A DNA stretch of 29,333 nt from GH45 sp046704385 (GTDB lineage Bacteria > Bacteroidota > Bacteroidia > Bacteroidales > SZUA-534): contig JBJKSB010000008.1 in the NCBI GenBank assembly GCA_046704385.1, positions 1-29,333 of the forward strand, in the 5' to 3' direction. The notes below the pieces were generated by a model, which saw nothing but the letters and a program-made list of their open reading frames with translations, was not told where the DNA came from and searched no databases. Position 1 is the first letter of the stretch. Every line of letters starts with the position of its first letter. This document shows, piece by piece, positions 23,946 through 29,333 of this stretch. The position numbers were made by a program, and so were the translations under genes.

Positions 23946-23972
23946 ATGATATCCCACACATGGACAAATTAG
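23946..23972 (+). CDS. Possible 8-codon leader ORF overlapping the sucA start
   Basis: ATG at 23946 encodes MISHTWTN and stops at 23970-23972, overlapping the sucA ATG (23960) in another frame. The only Shine-Dalgarno-like sequence, AAGGAG (23928-23933), is 12 nt from this ATG but 26 nt from the sucA ATG. It could couple translation or be chance. Confidence 0.25.
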   Translation: MISHTWTN

Positions 23973-26776
23973 ATTTTTTAAGTAACATCTCAGCAGACGC
24001 CTTTGAAGAATTATATGCAAAATATTTACGAAATGAGGATATTGACGATCAATGGAGCCAATTCTTCAAAGGATTTGAATTTGCCAGGACCAATTTTCCT
24101 GTAAACGATATAGATACTGATGGTATATCGTCAAAAGAATTCAGCGTAATTAATTTAATTCATGCGTATCGTCAACGCGGACACCTTTTTACCCATACAA
24201 ATCCGGTAAGAGAGAGAAGAAAATATCAGCCTACGCTGACTTTAGACCAATTCAATCTATCAGAAAAAGATTTAAATACTGAATTTAAAGCGGGCGAAAA
24301 CATTGGTTTAAAAAAAGCAACGCTGCAAAATATAATCGATCATTTAAACAATACCTATTGCCGGTCGGTTGGAGTTGAATATTTATATATCCGCAACCCT
24401 CAGGAAATTGAATGGCTACGAAATCACATGGAGAGCTGTCAGAATACTCCGGACTTCACCCGGGAAGAAAAAATTGATATATACAGCCACCTGGTTTCAG
24501 CAGTAGGTTTTGAAAAATTTATTCATACCCGATTTACGGGACAAAAACGCTTTTCATTAGAAGGTGCCGAAACGTTAATCCCTTCACTGGATGCTGTAAT
24601 TGAACATGGAGCAGAGTTGGGTATTGAAGAGTTTATTATCGGGATGCCTCACCGGGGCAGACTCAATGTGATTACAAATATTTTGCGCAAACCTTATGAA
24701 ATGGTGTTCAGGGAATTTTCAGGCAAGTCTTATGTTGATTCTATATCCCTGGGTGATGTAAAATACCACCTGGGATATGGCAATACCATAACCACTCATA
24801 AAGGAAAAAAAATACGTTTAAATCTTGCCCCGAATCCATCTCATTTGGAAACCGTAGGGCCTGTAGTTCAGGGAATTGCGCACAACAAAATAAAAAATAA
24901 ATACCAAAATAATACCGATAAGCTTGCTCCCATTTTAATCCATGGTGATAGCGCTATGGCCGGCCAGGGAGTGGTTTACGAAGTTATTCAGATGTCGGAA
25001 CTAACCGGGTACCAGACTGGTGGAACCATCCATTTAGTAATTAACAACCAGGTGGGTTTTACTACAAACTACCTTGAAGCCCGGTCGAGCACGTATTGTA
25101 CCGATGTGGCAAAAGTTACCCGAAGCCCGGTGTTTCATGTAAATGGTGACGACGCTGAAGCCCTGGTATATACTATTAAACTGGCCATGGAATACCGTCA
25201 GGTTTTTCATAAAGATGTATTTATTGATATTTTATCGTACCGCAAGTATGGTCATAATGAAGGCGACGAGCCCCGTTATACCCAACCCATACTATACAAA
25301 GCCATCGCCCGGCATCCCAATCCACGGGATATTTATGCCAAAAAACTGATTGAGGAAAGCATGGCATCACGCGAGGAATTATCGAATATGGAAAATCAAT
25401 TTGATGATTTACTCGAAAAGAAACTTGAAATTGCACAACGTGATTCCAAAGTAGCCATTAAACAGTTTTTAGTTGAAGACTGGCTTCATTTCAGGCATGC
25501 AGAAAAAGATGATTTTCATAAAAGCATTGACACTTCGATAACCCTGGAAAAATTGACTTTCCTGGCAAACCAAATTAATAATGTACCTGATCAGGATGCC
25601 TTTTTTAAGAAAATTATCAAACTGTTAAATGACCGTAAAGAGATGTTTGAAAGCGATCAGCTTGACTGGGCCCTGGGTGAATTACTGGCTTATGCCTCAC
25701 TGGTGGATGAAGGTATCCCGGTTCGGCTTAGCGGACAGGATTCACAAAGAGGAACATTTTCGCATCGTCATGCGGCACTTACCAGGGAAGACAACGGTGA
25801 AAAATACTTTCCTCTTCAACATATTCAGGATAAACAGGCAGATTTTGATGTATACAACTCACCTCTGAACGAATACGGAGTACTTGGCTTTGAATATGGT
25901 TACGCGCTTTCATCACCGAAAGGTTTGACGATTTGGGAAGCCCAGTTTGGTGATTTTCATAATGTTGCACAGGTAATTATTGATCAGTATATCAGTTCAG
26001 CTGAAGAAAAATGGGGAATTATGAACGGTCTGGTTTTAATGTTACCTCACGGGTACGAAGGCCAGGGCCCCGAGCACTCAAGTGCACGTATGGAACGTTT
26101 TATCACGTTGAGTGCTAAAAATAACATGCAGCTGATGAATATTACCACACCGGCCAATCTTTTTCATGCTTTACGGATGCAGGTTAAACGCGATTTCCGC
26201 ACTCCCATGGTACTATTTACTCCTAAAAGTCTGCTACGACATCCATTGGCTATTTCCGGAAAAAAAGAATTTACTGATGGAAAATTTCAACGGGTTGTTG
26301 ATGATACTAATAATGTACCCGAAAAAGTTACCCGTTTGGTATTTTGCACCGGTAAAATATACTACGATCTGTTAAAGAAAAAGAATGAACTTGGAGCCAA
26401 AGATATAGCCCTGGTTAGGATTGAACAAATCTACCCTTTACCGGTAAAAGAAGTTGAACAAATAGTTAACAAGTATAAAAATGCCGTGAAAATTCTTTGG
26501 GTGCAGGAAGAACCCATGAACATGGGAGCCTGGTATTTCATAAAAAATGAGTTGCCTAATTTACCCATTGAAGGGGTTTACAGGTTCCCGAGCGGAAGCC
26601 CGGCAGTCGGGTTGCATGAATTACACCAAAAAGAACAGGAAGAAATTATTGGTAAGGTATTTAAAAAATGCACCTGCGAACTTAAAAATCCTTATTGCGC
26701 ACTACAATGCAAAACAGGGAAAGAAAAATTACCAATTCTACACCAGTATAAATATTTTAAAATTGAACAGGAATGA
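23960..26776 (+). CDS. sucA: 2-oxoglutarate dehydrogenase E1 component (ThDP-dependent)
   Basis: Decarboxylates 2-oxoglutarate and passes succinyl to the E2 lipoyl arm (TCA cycle). 938 residues, normal for the family. The N-terminal E2-docking segment is intact (DAFEELYAKYLRNEDIDDQW, FFKGFEFA). Motifs: IGMPHRGRLNVITNIL (about 226-241), GDVKYHLGYG (about 261-270), the ThDP/Mg site GDSAMAGQGVVYE (about 328-340) with INNQVGFTT (about 360-368), SYRKYGHNEGDEPRYTQP (about 427-444), DSQRGTFSHRHA (about 593-604) and HGYEGQGPEHSSARMERF (about 696-713). The Cys-rich tail near 905-925 (KKCTCELKNPYCALQC) is notable. The stop overlaps the sucB start by 4 bp (ATGA), so the pair is translationally coupled. 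No E3 gene lies nearby. Confidence 0.98.
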   Translation: MDKLDFLSNISADAFEELYAKYLRNEDIDDQWSQFFKGFEFARTNFPVNDIDTDGISSKEFSVINLIHAYRQRGHLFTHTNPVRERRKYQPTLTLDQFNLSEKDLNTEFKAGENIGLKKATLQNIIDHLNNTYCRSVGVEYLYIRNPQEIEWLRNHMESCQNTPDFTREEKIDIYSHLVSAVGFEKFIHTRFTGQKRFSLEGAETLIPSLDAVIEHGAELGIEEFIIGMPHRGRLNVITNILRKPYEMVFREFSGKSYVDSISLGDVKYHLGYGNTITTHKGKKIRLNLAPNPSHLETVGPVVQGIAHNKIKNKYQNNTDKLAPILIHGDSAMAGQGVVYEVIQMSELTGYQTGGTIHLVINNQVGFTTNYLEARSSTYCTDVAKVTRSPVFHVNGDDAEALVYTIKLAMEYRQVFHKDVFIDILSYRKYGHNEGDEPRYTQPILYKAIARHPNPRDIYAKKLIEESMASREELSNMENQFDDLLEKKLEIAQRDSKVAIKQFLVEDWLHFRHAEKDDFHKSIDTSITLEKLTFLANQINNVPDQDAFFKKIIKLLNDRKEMFESDQLDWALGELLAYASLVDEGIPVRLSGQDSQRGTFSHRHAALTREDNGEKYFPLQHIQDKQADFDVYNSPLNEYGVLGFEYGYALSSPKGLTIWEAQFGDFHNVAQVIIDQYISSAEEKWGIMNGLVLMLPHGYEGQGPEHSSARMERFITLSAKNNMQLMNITTPANLFHALRMQVKRDFRTPMVLFTPKSLLRHPLAISGKKEFTDGKFQRVVDDTNNVPEKVTRLVFCTGKIYYDLLKKKNELGAKDIALVRIEQIYPLPVKEVEQIVNKYKNAVKILWVQEEPMNMGAWYFIKNELPNLPIEGVYRFPSGSPAVGLHELHQKEQEEIIGKVFKKCTCELKNPYCALQCKTGKEKLPILHQYKYFKIEQE

Positions 26777-28002
26777 GTGCAATTGATATAGTAATTCCAA
26801 GTCCCGGTGAATCCATTTCGGAAGTTGTTATTGCAACCTGGTTTGTAAAAAACGGCGACTACGTTGAAAAAAACCAGGAAATAGCCGAACTCGAGTCTGA
26901 CAAAGCAACGTTGACCTTAATTGCTGACCAATCAGGGGCCATTTCAATTCTGGCACAGGAAGGGGAATCGGTTGAAGTGGGTTCAGTAGCCTGCACTATT
27001 GACACAGAAGCCAAAGCCCCCGAAACTTCAGCACCAAAAACAGAACAACCAGATAATAAACCCGAACCAACTCCAAAGCCTAAAGAAGATACACAAAAGA
27101 AAGAATCCCCTGAAAAACCGGCTGAAGTAAAAATAACACCCGTAGCTCAAAAAATGCTGGATGAAAAAAATATTTCAGTGGATGAATTTTTGGGCAAACT
27201 ACACCGGATCACTTCCAAAGATATCGACACCGTTTTATCGTTCAATGAATCGAAACCAAGAAATAACCATTCGCGTGAAACTGAACGGAAAAACATGAGC
27301 CCGCTCAGGAAAAAACTAAGTCAACGCCTGGTTCAGGTAAAAAATCAAACTGCCATGCTTACCACTTTTAACGAAGTGAATATGCAGGCAGTTATGGACC
27401 TTAGGAATAAATATAAAACCCAATTCCAGGAAAAATACGGTATAAAGCTCGGTTTTATGTCATTTTTTACCAAAGCCGCTTCAGTGGCATTACAACAGCA
27501 TCCGAATATTAACTCAATGATTGATGGTGACGAAATTGTAACATTTAATTATACCGATATCGGAATTGCCGTACAAACTCCCAAAGGACTAATGGTTCCG
27601 GTGGTTCGTGATGTGGACAAACTCACTCTTGCTGCCACCGAAATGGCCATTGCCGCAATGGCCCAAAAAGCCCGGGATGCTAAAATCAGTCTTGATGAAA
27701 TGAGTGGCGGTACTTTCACCATTACCAACGGAGGAGTTTTCGGTTCTCTACTTTCAACACCTATTCTAAACCCACCACAATCGGGAATTTTGGGAATGCA
27801 TAATATTGTAGAACGGCCGGTTGCCGAAAACGGCCAGGTAGTAATCCGGCCGATGATGTATATTGCTTTGTCGTACGACCATCGCCTGGTTGATGGCAAA
27901 GATTCGGTGGGTTTTCTGGTGAAACTAAAAGAATTGATTGAACATCCTGAGCGGATGCTTTTTGAAGGAACTGACCCGGCTGAGAAACTAATTCTGGGAT
28001 AA
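26773..28002 (+). CDS. sucB: 2-oxoglutarate dehydrogenase E2, dihydrolipoyl succinyltransferase
   Basis: Core of the 2-oxoglutarate dehydrogenase complex; transfers succinyl from lipoyl to CoA. 409 residues. One lipoyl domain (1-77) with Lys44 in ELESDKATLTL is the lipoylation site. A Pro/Lys/Glu-rich flexible linker (about 80-118) is followed by a peripheral-subunit-binding domain (about 121-155: ITPVAQKMLDEKNISVDEFL). The catalytic acyltransferase domain (about 172-409) has NMSPLRKKLSQRL at its start, SFFTKAASVALQQHPNIN, and the active-site SYDHRLVDGKD with His370 and Asp374. The SucB-type motif TTFNEVNM (197-204) supports succinyl rather than acetyl transfer. It is the second gene of the sucA-sucB operon, with a terminator 150 nt downstream. 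Confidence 0.97.
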   Translation: MSAIDIVIPSPGESISEVVIATWFVKNGDYVEKNQEIAELESDKATLTLIADQSGAISILAQEGESVEVGSVACTIDTEAKAPETSAPKTEQPDNKPEPTPKPKEDTQKKESPEKPAEVKITPVAQKMLDEKNISVDEFLGKLHRITSKDIDTVLSFNESKPRNNHSRETERKNMSPLRKKLSQRLVQVKNQTAMLTTFNEVNMQAVMDLRNKYKTQFQEKYGIKLGFMSFFTKAASVALQQHPNINSMIDGDEIVTFNYTDIGIAVQTPKGLMVPVVRDVDKLTLAATEMAIAAMAQKARDAKISLDEMSGGTFTITNGGVFGSLLSTPILNPPQSGILGMHNIVERPVAENGQVVIRPMMYIALSYDHRLVDGKDSVGFLVKLKELIEHPERMLFEGTDPAEKLILG

Positions 28003-28152
28003 TTATTTCTTGAATTTAGTGAAATTATCATAACCTATAAAGTATTGATAATTAACAGATATTATTACCAAAACACTGAAAAGTTATTTCTACGAAAAAA
28101 TAATATCTCAATTAATATATGGCAGTGGTATAAATCTGATTCTTACCTGAAT

Positions 28153-28189
28153 AAAAAAGCCTGATGAGCAATCCCCATCAGGCTTTTTT
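28153..28189 (+). terminator. Strong bidirectional terminator downstream of sucB
   Basis: A perfect 14-bp stem, AAAAAAGCCTGATG (28153-28166) with CATCAGGCTTTTTT (28176-28189), has a 9-nt loop. It carries a T run on the plus strand and on the minus strand (complement of the A run). It can end both the sucAB transcript and the convergent minus-strand transcript. Confidence 0.92.
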
Positions 28190-28207
28190 ACAAAATTTCA
28201 TGCTTAC

Positions 28208-28405
28208 CTATTTTAAACTACCATTATTATTGGAATTATCCGAAGCTAACCAGGCTGATTTAAATGAGCAACCAGGGTAATTATCAATTAATTTATAATA
28301 ACCACTGCTTAAACTAAAATAGTTATATCTATTTGCTGCAGGTTCACCAATTCCTTGTATGGCAACTTTATTAACCGATAAATCTGTATTGTCTGCATAT
28401 ATATT
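28208..28405 (-). pseudogene. Orphan coding remnant next to the T9SS cargo gene
   Basis: A minus-strand frame open from 28405 to a TAG at 28208-28210 encodes about 65 residues of protein-like sequence (NKVAIQGIGEPAANRYNYF, LIDNYPGCSFKSAWLASDN) without a start codon. An in-frame TGA closes it at 28406-28408. An ATG in another frame lies just upstream, separated by an ATATATAT run; two extra bases there would restore a 67-codon ORF beginning MKYIYADN. It lies between the sucB terminator and the cargo gene stop. It could be the tail of a decayed gene or a gene with a frame-disrupting repeat. I do not recognise the family. Confidence 0.45.
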
Positions 28406-28413
28406 TCATTTTC

Positions 28414-29319
28414 TTATTTTTTAACAATTAATTTTTTAATTTTTATTTGATGATCACCATCCGTTATTTTAACTAAATAAACTCCACTTGACAGATTGGT
28501 AAGAGTAATTGTTTTGCTATATTCCGGAGTATCTTCCAATATTAAACATTTTCCATCGATTGAATAAATGGCAACTTTTGAAATAATTATGTTACTTAAA
28601 CTTTCAATGGTAATCTTACTTTTGGCAGGATTGGGATAAATTTTATATTCAGTTTTTGAAATATGATCATTAATATCTAAGGAATTAAAATGAATATAAC
28701 AGCTATCCTGATCAGCATAAAGCAATTCACCATTTTGATGAAAACAAGTTGTGTACCATGAACAGTTATTCACATTGTAAGTAGTTAAAATGCCCAATGG
28801 ACCACGGTAATTTCCAAATCCTTGAACCGCTATTACAATATCTACCCACCAATAAAGTACTTTTCGTTGCTTACCGGCAATAAATTCGGTTCCTACACTA
28901 TCAATTACCAAGGGCATATTAAGATCAGAAAACTTACCGTTTAAGTCTAATCCAGGAATCCACAAGGTATCGTTGGCTTTAAGATTAAAATTATAAAGCA
29001 CTTTTTCTACACTATAATCATGAATATAGACAATACCAACGGAATCATCCCGAAGCAAAAATTGGGAACGATACCAATTTACAAAGAGTGAATCATTGCA
29101 ATTTTCTAAAAACTTATAATGTTTGTTATTAATAACGGTATCGCCTCTACACCGATACCCGTATGTATATGCAGCATAACGGTCTTCAGTCGGCCAGTCG
29201 TCATAAAACCAGTATTGAACTACAGACCATTGTTTTGTTGTGTCGACGATGGTTTCATACTCCTGAGCAGAACCAATTAATGAATTCATAAAAATCAAAC
29301 AATAAAATATTCTTTTCAT
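28414..29319 (-). CDS. Secreted protein with T9SS type A sorting domain, function unknown
   Basis: 301 residues. Residues 1-18 are a signal peptide (MKRIFYCLIFMNSLIGSAQ). The central part (about 25-215) has no family I recognise. It has short beta-like strands, several aromatic residues and Cys58, Cys74, Cys186, Cys192 and Cys207 by approximate count. The phrase YRGPLGILTTYNVNNCSWYTT resembles other uncharacterised T9SS cargo, which commonly read G--G---G-L followed by a Cys-containing strand. The T9SS sorting domain covers about 225-301 (YKIYPNPAKSKITIES, LSSGVYLVKITDGDHQ, final IVKK). It is therefore exported through the outer membrane and processed at the surface. The ATG at 29317-29319 is the start; its promoter is outside the window. 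It is convergent with sucAB. Confidence 0.85.
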   Translation of the reverse strand: MKRIFYCLIFMNSLIGSAQEYETIVDTTKQWSVVQYWFYDDWPTEDRYAAYTYGYRCRGDTVINNKHYKFLENCNDSLFVNWYRSQFLLRDDSVGIVYIHDYSVEKVLYNFNLKANDTLWIPGLDLNGKFSDLNMPLVIDSVGTEFIAGKQRKVLYWWVDIVIAVQGFGNYRGPLGILTTYNVNNCSWYTTCFHQNGELLYADQDSCYIHFNSLDINDHISKTEYKIYPNPAKSKITIESLSNIIISKVAIYSIDGKCLILEDTPEYSKTITLTNLSSGVYLVKITDGDHQIKIKKLIVKK

Positions 29320-29333
29320 TTTAGCAAAATTTA

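Noticed and set aside
27549..28031. Minus-strand ORF of 160 codons over the end of sucB
   Set aside because: It is an antisense shadow of the sucB catalytic domain, whose active-site motif and length are intact.

Overview
The window looks like chromosomal DNA of a Bacteroidota species, probably from the Bacteroidales/Marinilabiliales side. This rests on AT-rich spacers, two proteins with type IX secretion (T9SS) C-terminal sorting domains, promoter-like TTTG / TAnnTTTG elements, mostly absent Shine-Dalgarno sequences, and a typical Bacteroidota gene set (pyrG-yidC pair, DUF349 repeat protein, AddB-like nuclease, odhA-odhB). No tRNA, rRNA, CRISPR array, insertion sequence or prophage was seen. 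The placement is inference from gene content only.

Layout. 1-6733 (minus): two secreted multidomain proteins. One is an endonuclease I with fibronectin, lamin-tail and T9SS domains. After it comes a giant lamin-tail-domain protein that runs off the window. 7156-8664 (plus): an unrecognised helical protein. 8836-15332 (minus): yidC, pyrG, a DUF349 protein and an Hsp20 chaperone, with terminators after yidC, the DUF349 gene and hsp20. 15570-16247 (plus): trmD. 16306-18057 (minus): a 17-unit, 12-residue solenoid fused to a two-helix potassium channel. 18285-18863 (plus): Fe/Mn superoxide dismutase. 18920-21784 (minus): AddB-like nuclease. 22017-23830 (plus): a CarH/LitR-like MerR regulator with a cobalamin-binding domain, then an ECF sigma factor. 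23960-28002 (plus): 2-oxoglutarate dehydrogenase E1 and E2. 28208-29319 (minus): an orphan coding remnant and a T9SS cargo protein.

Most of the window is housekeeping: CTP synthesis, membrane protein insertion, tRNA m1G37, TCA cycle, oxidative and heat stress, DNA repair. Two parts deserve attention. The first is the MerR-B12/ECF pair at 22-23.9 kb. The palindrome TGTTNAACA occurs just before the MerR start codon, over its stop codon, and as a 13-bp-spaced pair overlapping a good promoter for the sigma gene. That fits a light- or B12-responsive repressor controlling itself and a sigma factor that has no adjacent anti-sigma gene. The second is the solenoid-channel fusion, whose 12-residue period is not that of a standard pentapeptide helix.

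All calls come from reading the sequence by eye. No database search was run.
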